DNA from: Brevibacterium renqingii
GTDB taxonomy: Bacteria; Actinomycetota; Actinomycetes; Actinomycetales; Brevibacteriaceae
Length of the DNA: 58,247 bases
Reading direction: 5' to 3'
NCBI RefSeq assembly: GCF_017808105.1
Contig: NZ_JADBHF010000018.1
Span: 1 to 58,247 of the forward strand
Made by a program: the position numbers and the translations under genes. Numbering within the stretch: position 1 is the first letter of the stretch; each line of letters starts with the position of its first letter. Shown piece after piece: positions 7,319-15,233 of this stretch. The notes below the pieces were generated by a model that worked only from the letters and a program-made list of their open reading frames with translations, did not search any database and was not told the origin of the DNA.

Positions 7319-8578
7319 TCAGGCATTGGGAGAGAGCTCCGTGCCGGCACCTCGGCGACGGATCGTCGGAATCCTCACACCCGAACCATCGGCCTCGTGA
7401 CCGACTGGCGGCAGCGATTTGCCGCACGGCAGGGTGGTGGCCGCGGTCGGCGCCGAGGGGGGCACGCTCTCGGCATCGACAGCAGTTGTGCCCTCGCCCC
7501 TCGTCTCGTCGCGCTTCGTGTCGACGGGCGCTGCACTGTCGAAGGCGGCCTGATGGGCTGCCCGGTAGGCCTTGAGCTCATCGCGCAGCTGCTGGGCACT
7601 GTCCGTGCCGACGATCTCGAACCCGCCGTCGACGATCATGTCGAGATCCTCTTCGGCAGCCTGTCCCTCAGAGGTGAGGTAGTCGCCGAGGAAGAGAGAA
7701 TTGGCCACGTGCAGCGACATCGGCTGCAGCGAGCGCAGGTGCATCTCGCGGCCTCCGGCGATGCGCAGCTCGCGGTCCGGACACAGAAAGCGCACGGCGC
7801 AGAGAATCCGCAGACAGTGCTGTGGGGTCAGCGTGTTGGTTCCCTCCAAAGGAGTGCCGTCGAACGGGATGAGGAAGTTGACGGGGATCGAGTCGGAATC
7901 GACGGCTTTGAGCGATTCGATCGTCTCGATGACCTGGTCGTTCGTCTCGCCCATGCCGACGATGAGACCCGAGCAGGGAGAGAGCCCGGCGCCGCGGGCT
8001 TTGTCCACGGTATCGACACGATCGGCGAACGTATGGGTCGAGCAGATGTCGGCGTAATGGGACTCCGCAGTGTTGAGATTGTGATTGTAGGCATCGACGC
8101 CTGCTTCCTTGAGACGCTGCGCCTGGCCGTCCCTGAGGAATCCGAGGCACGCGCAGACTTCGACGTCGGGACTGGCGGACTTGATCTCCTCGACCATGCC
8201 TGAGACGCGCTCGACATCCCGATTCGACGGACCGCGGCCGGAGGCGACGAGGCAGACGCGCGAGGCGCCTCCGGCCAGGCCGAATTCTGCCTGCCGTCTG
8301 GCCTCGGCCTGGGGCAGCCACGAGTATTTGAGTATCTCCGCCTCGGAGCCCAGTCGCTGGGAACAGTAGCTGCAGTCCTCCGGGCACAGACCGGATTTGA
8401 GGTTGACGAGGTAGTTGACCTTGACCCGATTGCCGAAGTGCTCACGGCGCAGTCGGCCTGCGGCCGCAACGAGGTCGAGCAGATCCTCATCAGGAGACGA
8501 CAGAATCGCACGGGCATCAGAAACGGCAGCCGGAGTACCGGAGAGCACCCGCTCCGCGAGTGACAAGTACCTATCCAT
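7319..8578 (-). CDS. bioB: Biotin synthase, radical SAM
   Basis: BioB inserts sulfur into dethiobiotin to make biotin. Cys65, Cys69 and Cys72 in CPEDCSYC hold the radical-SAM 4Fe-4S cluster; YNHNLNT and the conserved arginine in RIAGGRE fit the second cluster site. At 419 residues it is longer than typical BioB (about 330-350) because of a 75-residue polar tail ending RRRGAGTELSPNA. The nominal frame begins at GTG 8596, but that codon lies inside a perfect 17-bp palindrome resembling the BioQ biotin-repressor operator, so I take ATG 8578. A ribosome site is weak there. No bioA, bioD or bioF lies nearby. Expression is probably repressed when biotin is plentiful. Confidence 0.95.
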   Translation of the reverse strand: MDRYLSLAERVLSGTPAAVSDARAILSSPDEDLLDLVAAAGRLRREHFGNRVKVNYLVNLKSGLCPEDCSYCSQRLGSEAEILKYSWLPQAEARRQAEFGLAGGASRVCLVASGRGPSNRDVERVSGMVEEIKSASPDVEVCACLGFLRDGQAQRLKEAGVDAYNHNLNTAESHYADICSTHTFADRVDTVDKARGAGLSPCSGLIVGMGETNDQVIETIESLKAVDSDSIPVNFLIPFDGTPLEGTNTLTPQHCLRILCAVRFLCPDRELRIAGGREMHLRSLQPMSLHVANSLFLGDYLTSEGQAAEEDLDMIVDGGFEIVGTDSAQQLRDELKAYRAAHQAAFDSAAPVDTKRDETRGEGTTAVDAESVPPSAPTAATTLPCGKSLPPVGHEADGSGVRIPTIRRRGAGTELSPNA

Positions 8579-8587
8579 ATCGTCATT

Positions 8588-8604
8588 ATTGAACACTGTT
8601 CAAT
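8588..8604. promoter_or_regulatory. 17-bp palindrome at bioB promoter, BioQ-type operator
   Basis: ATTGAACA-C-TGTTCAAT is perfectly symmetric. Its core TGAAC-N3-GTTCA closely resembles the TGAAC-N3-GTTAC site described for the TetR-type biotin regulator BioQ in corynebacteria and mycobacteria. It lies 10 bases before the chosen bioB start, where bound protein would block transcription or translation initiation. Confidence 0.7.
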
Positions 8605-8704
8605 TGAGAGCAAAATCAGGCGCGGTGGACGACGAGCTGAGACCGCACATCGGGGCGCCTTCCCACCCCTCGCTTCCCGGCCCCGTTTGGGGCATGATCG
8701 ACTC

Positions 8705-9169
8705 ATGTCCATCCTTCTTCTCGACAGGCGCCTCGAGCCACAGCGAATCGACGAGTTCGCAGATCAGGGAATTCCCGCTCTCGATGATTCGAAGGTGCTC
8801 CCGGGACCGGCTGTGATCGTGGACGCGGCCGCCGCCCCGGACTCCTCCGGTCGAACTTCGCAGACTCGTCAGATCACCGGTGTCATCGCCTCCCGACCAC
8901 TCGCCTGCCGTGAGCAGGACGGCGCTTGGGTCGAGGTCGACTTCGAAGCGGCCGACCACTGGACTCAGATGACCGACGAGCTGCGTCGGCGGCTCATCGA
9001 CGACACCCGAGCGACGCTCGACGTGAAGGAGTTCAAGCAGGCGACCAATGGTGCAAGCGCCTCGCTCATCACGAACAACTGGGTCTATTCCGGCACCCCT
9101 CGCGTCTACCGAGTCGCCGGCCGTCTGCGCCAGTTCGTCGCCGTTCTCGGCGAGCTCACCCGCGGCTGA
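8705..9169 (+). CDS. Conserved-looking hypothetical protein, 154 aa
   Basis: I do not recognise this family. The frame reads as a soluble, acidic protein with actinobacterial codon use, no signal peptide and no membrane segment. The N-terminus has MSILLLDRRLEPQRIDEF and the second half an amphipathic stretch (MTDELRRRLIDDTRATLDVKEF) followed by SLITNNWVYSGTPRVYRVAGRL. ATG 8705 is chosen over upstream TTG 8687. It is divergent from bioB and convergent with an HxlR regulator. The BioQ-like palindrome lies about 100 bp upstream, so co-regulation with bioB is possible but unproven. Confidence 0.6.
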   Translation: MSILLLDRRLEPQRIDEFADQGIPALDDSKVLPGPAVIVDAAAAPDSSGRTSQTRQITGVIASRPLACREQDGAWVEVDFEAADHWTQMTDELRRRLIDDTRATLDVKEFKQATNGASASLITNNWVYSGTPRVYRVAGRLRQFVAVLGELTRG

Positions 9170-9199
9170 TCATCGCCGCGATCCTCGTCGTCCGAGTCC

Positions 9200-9583
9200 T
9201 CAGACGCGAGCGGTCCTCTCCTCGTGACGATTCCGATTCCCGGCGATCGCCGCGACATTCGCCTCTGCCCACTGGCGCAATGCCGTGACGGGCTCCTGCA
9301 GGGACCGCCCGAGCTCGGTCAGCGAATACTCCACCCGCGGCGGAGTCTCGGCATACACCTCTCGGTCGACGAGCCCGTCTGCGACGAGGGAGCGCAGCGT
9401 CGAGGTGAGCACTTTCGGAGTGATCCCGCCGATGGCCAGACGGATTTCGCTGAATCGCCTCGGGCCGGCGTCGAGGACATCGACGATGAGCACCGTCCAC
9501 TTGTCCCCGACCCGGTCGAGCACGATCCGGGTCGGGCATTCGGGGTCGAAGGCATCGCCTTCCCAGTGAACTCTCATGGCCAT
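9200..9583 (-). CDS. HxlR-family winged-helix transcriptional regulator
   Basis: A 127-residue DNA-binding protein. FDPECPTRIVLDRVGDKWTVLIVDVL is the HxlR opening, with the conserved Cys and the GxKWT motif, and the recognition region is RRFSEIRLAIGGITPKVLTSTLRSL. The wing lies in VYAETPPRVEYSLTELG. Such regulators act as dimers and often sense electrophiles or redox state through the conserved Cys. The frame can be extended upstream, but the extension has no family character. ATG 9583 sits six bases after a TACTAT -10 hexamer, which suggests a leaderless mRNA. A 12-bp inverted repeat overlapping that hexamer lies between it and the divergent NAD(P)-binding gene, so autoregulation and control of that gene are likely. 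Confidence 0.9.
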   Translation of the reverse strand: MAMRVHWEGDAFDPECPTRIVLDRVGDKWTVLIVDVLDAGPRRFSEIRLAIGGITPKVLTSTLRSLVADGLVDREVYAETPPRVEYSLTELGRSLQEPVTALRQWAEANVAAIAGNRNRHEERTARV

Positions 9584-9591
9584 GATCCAAT

Positions 9592-9626
9592 AGTATCTTT
9601 GAGGTACTCGATATCTCAAAGATACT
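9592..9626. promoter_or_regulatory. 12-bp inverted repeat, probable HxlR operator
   Basis: AGTATCTTTGAG (9592-9603) and CTCAAAGATACT (9615-9626) are perfect inverted copies separated by 11 bases, between the divergent HxlR gene and its likely target. One arm overlaps the TACTAT -10 hexamer of the regulator, and the other lies beside a TACTGT hexamer on the plus strand. Confidence 0.75.
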
Positions 9627-9687
9627 GTGATCATGTCGGCATACGACTCCACGCATCGCATCTGCGATGCCATACGAAAGGAAGCAG

Positions 9688-10293
9688 ATGAAGATCGCAC
9701 TCTTCGGAGCATCGGGCATGATCGGATCACGCGTCACCGCCGAGGCGGCCTCCCGCGGAATCGAGGTCACTGCCATCACCCGCTCCGGCACCGAGGTCCC
9801 CCATGCGGCTGGTTCGCTCACAGGCGATATGTCCGATGCCGAGCTCGCCGCCCGGATGGCCGCCACTCACGATGTCATCGTGTCCACGACCGGCCCCAGC
9901 CGCACCGGCGGGGACCACCAGGAATGGCTCGATGCCCTGTCGACTCTGGCGAAGGCCAGCGGCGACACCCGTCTCTTCGTCGTCGGAGGTGCGGGGTCGC
10001 TGTTCGTCGGTGATGTGATGCTCAAGGACACTCCGGGATTCCCGCCCGCCTACAAGGCCGAGTCCGAGACCGGCACGAAGGCACTCGAGCTGCTGCGCTC
10101 GGCGAATCCCTCGCCGTGGACGCTCATCTCCCCCGCCCCGGAGATCGCACCGGGCGAACGCACCGCCATCTATACCAGCGAACTCGACGTTCCGGCCGGC
10201 GACTCGATCTCCGCAGAGGACTTCGCTGTGGCCATGGTCGACGAGATCCTCGATCCGAAGCACATCGACTCCCGGTTCACCGTCGCGAACTGA
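9688..10293 (+). CDS. NAD(P)H-binding SDR-like protein
   Basis: A 201-residue single-domain Rossmann protein of the NAD(P)H-binding atypical short-chain dehydrogenase type (NmrA/YwnB-like). The N-terminal KIALFGASGMIGSRV has the GxxGxxG dinucleotide loop, followed by VTAITRSG at the end of the second strand. VVGGAGSL and the C-terminal SAEDFAVAMVDEI are typical of the family. The catalytic YxxxK of classical SDRs is not evident, so it may reduce quinones or act as a redox sensor. ATG 9688 has AAAGGAAG just upstream; the frame from 9667 lacks one. It is divergent from the HxlR gene with a shared operator and probably responds to electrophile or redox stress. Confidence 0.85.
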   Translation: MKIALFGASGMIGSRVTAEAASRGIEVTAITRSGTEVPHAAGSLTGDMSDAELAARMAATHDVIVSTTGPSRTGGDHQEWLDALSTLAKASGDTRLFVVGGAGSLFVGDVMLKDTPGFPPAYKAESETGTKALELLRSANPSPWTLISPAPEIAPGERTAIYTSELDVPAGDSISAEDFAVAMVDEILDPKHIDSRFTVAN

Positions 10294-10405
10294 GCCGGGC
10301 TCCCGCAGGCGGGGGCAAAGCGTGCCCTGCCGTCGCCGGCGCCTTTCACAGACGCAGACTGGACTTGACGGTGGCTGCGCTTGACGCAGAGGGTGCTGAA
10401 TAGGC

Positions 10406-10441
10406 AAGCGCCGGGGATGCATGACTGCATCCCCGGCGCTT
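10406..10441. terminator. Bidirectional hairpin between convergent genes
   Basis: A perfect 16-bp stem (AAGCGCCGGGGATGCA paired with its complement) closes a TGAC loop, ending in AA/TT. It lies between the converging NAD(P)-binding gene and NDH-2 gene and would serve both. Confidence 0.85.
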
Positions 10442-10492
10442 TCGCCTCATCAGGGCTGGATACCGGATGGCACCGGCTGCGAATGCCTGAGA

Positions 10493-11866
10493 TCAGGCCT
10501 TCGCGGACTCCTTCTTCGGTGCCGGCTTCGAGTTCGCGGCCTCGACGAAGTTCTTGCGCGGAACGTCGAGATCGACCAGCGGCATGGTGTCCCGTCCGAG
10601 GATGGCGTTGAAGAACCAGTTGCCGAAGACCTTGACCTTCCGGTCCACGGTCGGGATGGCGTAGCCGTGGTAAGCGCGGTGCATGAGCCAGGCGAGGAGA
10701 CCGCGAGCCTCGAAATCGCCCATCTGCGAGACGCCTTTGTACAGACCGAGGCCCGCCACGGTGCCGATCGTCTTGTGGAAGTACTGCTTGAATTCGGTCT
10801 CTCCGCGCAGCGCAGCGAGTACGTTTGCGGCCAGAACCGGAGCCTGACGCACTGCGTGCTGGGCGTTGGGCACGCAGTAGCCGCCCACGCCGCCGCCGGA
10901 GAGGTCGGGGACTGCGGCGTTGTCACCGGCGGCCCAGGCACCCTCGACGACGCCGTCATCGCCTTCGACCCGCAGGTCAGCGCGGACGGTGACGTTGCCG
11001 CGCTCGTTGATCGGCAGATCGGAGTCGATGAGCACCGGATTCGCCTTGACGCCGGCCGACCATACGATGGTGTCCGCGTCGAATTCCTCACCGTTGGAGA
11101 GCTTGATGTGCTTATCGGTGCAGTCCTGGAGGAAGGTCTCGAGGTAGACGTCGATTCCGCGCTCACGCATGTGCTCGACGACCCATCGGGCCTGAGCTTC
11201 GCCGACTTCCGGCATGACACGGTCGACAGCCTCGACGAGGACGAAGCGCACATCGGCCTCGGTCAGCGTCTCGTACTGGGCGATGGCCGAGCGGACCATG
11301 TCCTCGAGCTCGGCAAGAGCCTCGATGCCCGCGAACCCGCCGCCGACGAAAACGAAGGTCAGAGCCTTGCGGCGTTCCTCGTCGTCTTCCATCAGCGAGG
11401 CATCGGCCAGACGGGAGAGGAAGTGATCGCGCAGCGCGACCGCTTCTTCGATGCGCTTGAGCGCGATCGCGTTCTCCTTCAGACCCGGAATCGGCAGCGC
11501 ACGAGCGACCGAACCGGCGGCGAGCACGATGTGGTCATAGTCGAGCTCGAATGCTTCGTCGTTCTCGGGTTCGATGGTGGCGAACTTCTCGGCGTGGTTG
11601 ATCGAGGTGACCTTCGCGGTGATGACCTCGGCGCCCGGCAGGTTGCGACGCAGCGGCACAACGGCGTGGCGGGGCTCGATCGAACCGGCTGCCACCTCGG
11701 GGAGGAACGGCAGGTAGGTCATATACGGGTTGGGGTCGACCACGGTGACGGTGGCTTCGCCCCGACCGAGGTTCTTCAGCAGATTCTGGGCGGTGGTCAG
11801 GCCGAGGTAGCCGCCACCGACGACGAGGATTCGTGGACGCAGTTTTGAGTTTCTGATGAGTGCCAT
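10493..11866 (-). CDS. ndh: Type II NADH dehydrogenase (NDH-2)
   Basis: A 457-residue flavoprotein that passes electrons from NADH to menaquinone without pumping protons. RILVVGGGYLGLTTAQNL is the FAD-binding Rossmann loop and LTFVFVGGGFAGIE the NADH-binding one; the flavin-contact AAGDNAAVPD and AQHAVRQ blocks are present, as is YLPFLPEVAAG near the quinone site. The C-terminal third (FKQYFHKTIG...GLLAWLMHRAYH) fits the amphipathic membrane-anchoring region. The length is normal. The start ATG follows a TAGCAT hexamer by nine bases and has GGGAA directly before it. It is a single-gene unit bounded by a strong hairpin at its 3' end. Confidence 0.93.
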   Translation of the reverse strand: MALIRNSKLRPRILVVGGGYLGLTTAQNLLKNLGRGEATVTVVDPNPYMTYLPFLPEVAAGSIEPRHAVVPLRRNLPGAEVITAKVTSINHAEKFATIEPENDEAFELDYDHIVLAAGSVARALPIPGLKENAIALKRIEEAVALRDHFLSRLADASLMEDDEERRKALTFVFVGGGFAGIEALAELEDMVRSAIAQYETLTEADVRFVLVEAVDRVMPEVGEAQARWVVEHMRERGIDVYLETFLQDCTDKHIKLSNGEEFDADTIVWSAGVKANPVLIDSDLPINERGNVTVRADLRVEGDDGVVEGAWAAGDNAAVPDLSGGGVGGYCVPNAQHAVRQAPVLAANVLAALRGETEFKQYFHKTIGTVAGLGLYKGVSQMGDFEARGLLAWLMHRAYHGYAIPTVDRKVKVFGNWFFNAILGRDTMPLVDLDVPRKNFVEAANSKPAPKKESAKA

Positions 11867-11956
11867 ATTCCCATGCTAGACCCTTGTGAAAACTTTCACT
11901 AATTGTTTCTCCACAGGCTTCGAACACCCAGATCAGAGCTGTCCCGGACCGGGGAA

Positions 11957-13201
11957 TCAGCGTCTGCGGCGGGCGAAGGAGAGCAGCGAGGCCACCATGA
12001 GGACCACCGAAACCAAAGCACCCGCACCGAGGGCGACGAAGCCGAGTGTGGGCGTCGGCTGGGAAGCGGCGATGTCCGTGGGTGCAACGGCCTGCGGACT
12101 CTCGCTCTCGTCCGGCGACGCGGTTTCAGTCTCCTTCGCCTCCGCTTCCCCGCGGCGGTGCATCTTCACCCAGTCCTCCAGCTGCTTCTCCGCGGAGGGC
12201 ACCTTCGCGGGGACTTCGGCTTTGAGCGCGGCCTTCGGGTCGAGACGGCCCCATCCGACGATCGGATCCGGATCACCCTTCTTGCTCACTCCTTTGTGTC
12301 CGGAGACCGGCTTCGCGCTCGATTGCAGCTTCGCTCTCACCTCATCGGCGCTGAGCTTCGGGTCGTCCGCTCGGATGAGGGCCGCGACTCCGGAGACGAT
12401 CGGCGAGGCGAAGGAACAGCCCTGGCCCTCTGCGTAGCCTCCGCTGTAGTACGGAATCGGGATGTCTTCGGCCGGCCCCATCAGGTCGACAGCGGTGCCC
12501 GGAGCGGTGGAGTCCTCGAGCACCTTGCCTTTCTTGTCCAGCCCCCCGACGCCGATGACCCCAGGCACGGTCGAAGGAGACCAGGCCTGGGTCGCGCCCT
12601 GGGAGGCATTTCCGACGCAGGCGACGACGAGCACATCCTTCTTGTAGGCATAGGAGAAGGCTTTGTCCCAGCTCTCCGGCCACCCCGGATCGTCCCACCC
12701 CAGGGACATGTTGATGACCTTCGCCCCGGAGTCGACGGCCCAGCGGATGGCCTTGTCGGCCTGCTCGCGGGTTGAGCCGGACTCCTTCGGCCGGTCGGGG
12801 CCCAGCCACATCGACGCCGAGAGAATCGTCGCATCAGGGGCGACACCGATCGGACCCGCCCCGGTCCCCTTCCCGGCGATGACTCCGGCGACTGCGGTGC
12901 CGTGGTGGATCGTCGTCTTCCCACCGATCGGAGTCTTGCCGTCCTTGCCGAGTCCGCTGAAGTCCTTGGACTTGCCGACGACACCGCCGAGGTCTTCATG
13001 GTCGGCGTTCACGCCCGAGTCGATGACGGCGACCTTGACGCCCTTGCCGGTGGATGTCTTCCAGAGCTTGTCGATGCCGTAGTCCTTGATGAACCACTGA
13101 CCGGGCCCGGCTTTGGGCGCAGCGATGACCGGGTGCGTGGTGCCGACGACGAGCCCGAGGACCAGCAAGGCGACGGCGGCGAGTCTGGCTGCCGCTCTCA
13201 C
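11957..13201 (-). CDS. Mycosin-like subtilisin (S8) serine protease, membrane-anchored
   Basis: A 414-residue S8 peptidase. A signal peptide of about 28 residues ends at VIAAP. The catalytic triad is Asp61 (AVIDSGVN), His100 (HHGTAVAG) and Ser263 (GCSFASP, where most subtilases have GTS), with oxyanion Asn198 in VGNAS. A Pro/Glu/Ser-rich stem and a C-terminal membrane helix followed by ARRRR place the protease outside the cell, as in mycosins of type VII secretion. No other type VII gene is in the window. The GTG start overlaps the ppx stop (GTGA), so it is translated with ppx as the last gene of the ftsB-DUF501-ppx unit. Confidence 0.88.
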   Translation of the reverse strand: MRAAARLAAVALLVLGLVVGTTHPVIAAPKAGPGQWFIKDYGIDKLWKTSTGKGVKVAVIDSGVNADHEDLGGVVGKSKDFSGLGKDGKTPIGGKTTIHHGTAVAGVIAGKGTGAGPIGVAPDATILSASMWLGPDRPKESGSTREQADKAIRWAVDSGAKVINMSLGWDDPGWPESWDKAFSYAYKKDVLVVACVGNASQGATQAWSPSTVPGVIGVGGLDKKGKVLEDSTAPGTAVDLMGPAEDIPIPYYSGGYAEGQGCSFASPIVSGVAALIRADDPKLSADEVRAKLQSSAKPVSGHKGVSKKGDPDPIVGWGRLDPKAALKAEVPAKVPSAEKQLEDWVKMHRRGEAEAKETETASPDESESPQAVAPTDIAASQPTPTLGFVALGAGALVSVVLMVASLLSFARRRR

Positions 13202-14145
13202 GACCGCGTCAGCGCGAGATCCAGCGCTGTCCCGTCGAGGATGTCGGTCTCAGAGATGCGGATGCCGAGCTCACCGCCGGCCTCGGTCACCGCGCGGTCG
13301 ATCCGTGCGACGATGCGGGCGAAGAGCAGGGAGCCTGCACCGATGACGTCGACGCGCCCCGGGTGCATGTACGGCAGATCCGCACGGGACTGGCGGTCCA
13401 TCGCCAGCAGCCGCCGGGCCTCGTGGTCGACGTCGGCGACGCTGATGCGGGCACCGTGGATGCGTTCTCGCTGGTAGCTGCCGAGGCCGAGAACGCCTGC
13501 CGTGACAGTGGTGACGGTGCCGGCGACTCCGATGAAGGTGCGCGGGGCCGAGAAGTCGACGATCTGCGCGGCCTGGTCGAGCTGGGCATCGATGTCTGCG
13601 ATCGCCGCCCGTATCTGCTCGTCGTCAGGGGTCTCGACAGGCAGGTGCCGTTCGGTCAGGCGCACGGATCCGATGTCCATGCTCACGGCCGCCTCGACGT
13701 CTTCTGTGCCGAGGACGAGCTCAGTCGAGCCGCCTCCGAGGTCCATGACGATGAAGGGTCCGTCTGCTGGGCCGAGCTCGGCGGTGGCCCCGAGGAAGGA
13801 CAGTCGCGCCTCCTCATCGCCGGTGATGACGTCGGGGACGACGCCGAAGATCGAGAAGATGCCGGCGAAGAACTCATCGCGGTTCTTCACGTCGCGGCTG
13901 GCAGAGGTGGCGACGAACCTCAGCTTCTCCGGCTCATACTCCGCAGCCACCTCGGCGAATTCCCTTGCCGCGCTGAAAGTGCGCTCCAGAGCTTCGGGAG
14001 CGAACTCGCCCGTCGCATCGACGCCCTGGCCGAGACGGACGATCCTGGTCTCGCGGCGAAGATCGGTGAGTGCGCCGTCGGCGGAGACATCGGCGACGAG
14101 CAGGCGCAGGGAGTTCGTTCCGCAGTCGAGGGCAGCAACACGCAT
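13198..14145 (-). CDS. ppx: Exopolyphosphatase/pppGpp phosphohydrolase family
   Basis: A 315-residue member of the ASKHA-fold Ppx/GppA family, which removes phosphate from polyphosphate ends or from pppGpp. The N-terminal ALDCGTNSLRLLVADV and the internal VMDLGGGSTELV are the two nucleotide/phosphate-binding loops, with catalytic Glu in the GDEEARLSFLG region. The short length, lacking the C-terminal HD-type domains of E. coli Ppx, matches the actinobacterial two-domain form (like Rv1026/Rv0496). It follows DUF501 by nine bases and overlaps the protease gene by 4 bp. Confidence 0.92.
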   Translation of the reverse strand: MRVAALDCGTNSLRLLVADVSADGALTDLRRETRIVRLGQGVDATGEFAPEALERTFSAAREFAEVAAEYEPEKLRFVATSASRDVKNRDEFFAGIFSIFGVVPDVITGDEEARLSFLGATAELGPADGPFIVMDLGGGSTELVLGTEDVEAAVSMDIGSVRLTERHLPVETPDDEQIRAAIADIDAQLDQAAQIVDFSAPRTFIGVAGTVTTVTAGVLGLGSYQRERIHGARISVADVDHEARRLLAMDRQSRADLPYMHPGRVDVIGAGSLLFARIVARIDRAVTEAGGELGIRISETDILDGTALDLALTRS

Positions 14146-14154
14146 GGTCGGGTC

Positions 14155-14745
14155 CTAGTCAGTCGATTCGGTGGGGGCGGTGGCCTCGGCGACGTCCGCA
14201 CTCCCGGGCGCGTCCGTCTCGGCCCGGGAAGCGGGCTCGGCGACCGTCTCGGCCACCGGCGGCACATCGTCCATGAACGTCAGCGCGCGATCCCCGATCG
14301 GGTTGACTCCGGGACCGGCGGCGAGCGAATGGCCGACGAGCGCGTGCAGGCATTTGACCCGACTGGGCATACCGCCGGCCGAGTAGTCCTTGATCTCCTC
14401 GACCTCGGCGAGACCCGCTGCGGAGCCGATCTCCGACCGAACGGCCAGATAGGCTCGGTGCGCGGCGGCGTATTCGCCGGCGAGCTCCTCGTCGTCGCCG
14501 AGCTCGGCTGTCCATTCGGCCATGATCCCCGAGGCCTCCAGACGAGAGCATTCCGCCACATAGGCCGGATGGGTGAGGTAGTAGGTCGTCGGGAACGGGG
14601 TGCCGTCCTCGAGTCGCGGAGCCGTCGCGACGACGAGAGGCTCACCGGAGCCGCTGCGGGCGGCGATGCCGACGACTCCGCGGGGAATGCGGCCGAGCTG
14701 GTCCTTCAGGATCGCGAAATCCGCCTCGGTGCACTCTGTGATCAT
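14155..14745 (-). CDS. DUF501 family protein
   Basis: A 196-residue cytoplasmic protein of the DUF501 family, recognised by CLHALVGHSLAAGPGVNPIGD near residues 132-152 and by position between ftsB and ppx, where the family nearly always occurs in actinobacteria. GIAARSGSGEPLVVATAPRLEDGTPFPTTYYLTHP is the conserved N-terminal half. The function is unknown. The last 40 residues are Ala/Glu/Pro/Asp-rich and probably disordered. Its start ATG shares one base with the ftsB stop (TGATG), so translation is coupled. Confidence 0.88.
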   Translation of the reverse strand: MITECTEADFAILKDQLGRIPRGVVGIAARSGSGEPLVVATAPRLEDGTPFPTTYYLTHPAYVAECSRLEASGIMAEWTAELGDDEELAGEYAAAHRAYLAVRSEIGSAAGLAEVEEIKDYSAGGMPSRVKCLHALVGHSLAAGPGVNPIGDRALTFMDDVPPVAETVAEPASRAETDAPGSADVAEATAPTESTD

Positions 14746-15233
14746 CAGCTCTTCTCCACGGTATTGCCGACCTCTTGAATCGACTCCAGCAATTCAAGGT
14801 ACCAGGCTTGCTTGCGAACCGTCCGATCCGACTCGGACTCCTCGTCGACGGCCTCCTGGTTGGTCACGATGACCGCGTTCTTGCCCTTCTCCACGTAGTA
14901 TTGGTCCGCCCGGGCCTTCCGCTTGATGTATTCGGGATCCTTGAGGTTCTCGTTCTTCTTCTCGAGGCTCTTGACCTCGGCGCGCGTGGTCTCGATCTCA
15001 TTGTTCAGCGCAGCGATCTGCTGGGCCTGCTTCAGCGCGGAATTCAAAGGCGCGAGGAAGGCGAAGAGGACGATGGCGATGACGACGAGGAACATTCCGG
15101 TGCGCCAGGACATGCGGTGCCGGTGCACGTCAGCGGAGGCATCGGCTTCGACGACCGGTTTCGGGCGTCGACGAGGGGAGGCCTTGCCAGGAGCCGATTT
15201 CGGGGCACTTCTTCTGGGCTTGCTCGGGACCAT
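14745..15233 (-). CDS. ftsB: Septum formation initiator FtsB/DivIC-type protein
   Basis: A 162-residue single-pass membrane protein of the division complex. A basic, Pro/Ser-rich cytoplasmic tail (MVPSKPRRSAPK...) of about 45 residues is followed by one helix (GMFLVVIAIVLFAFLAPL) and an extracytoplasmic coiled coil with repeated Glu/Lys heptads (LNNEIETTRAEVKSLEKKN), then the conserved DPEYIKRKARADQYYVEKG block. FtsB bridges FtsQ and FtsL and helps activate septal wall synthesis. ATG 15233 with AGAGGAAAG upstream is chosen; the longer frame is Cys-rich junk. In related genomes it directly follows eno; here another gene intervenes. Confidence 0.92.
   Translation of the reverse strand: MVPSKPRRSAPKSAPGKASPRRRPKPVVEADASADVHRHRMSWRTGMFLVVIAIVLFAFLAPLNSALKQAQQIAALNNEIETTRAEVKSLEKKNENLKDPEYIKRKARADQYYVEKGKNAVIVTNQEAVDEESESDRTVRKQAWYLELLESIQEVGNTVEKS

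Noticed and set aside
10421..11848. 475-codon plus-strand frame over NDH-2
   Set aside because: A shadow of the minus-strand gene: Asp/Val/His-rich, with no motif or ribosome site.
13363..14778. 471-codon frame opposite ppx and DUF501
   Set aside because: It spans two real genes and their overlap on the other strand; composition is that of a shadow.
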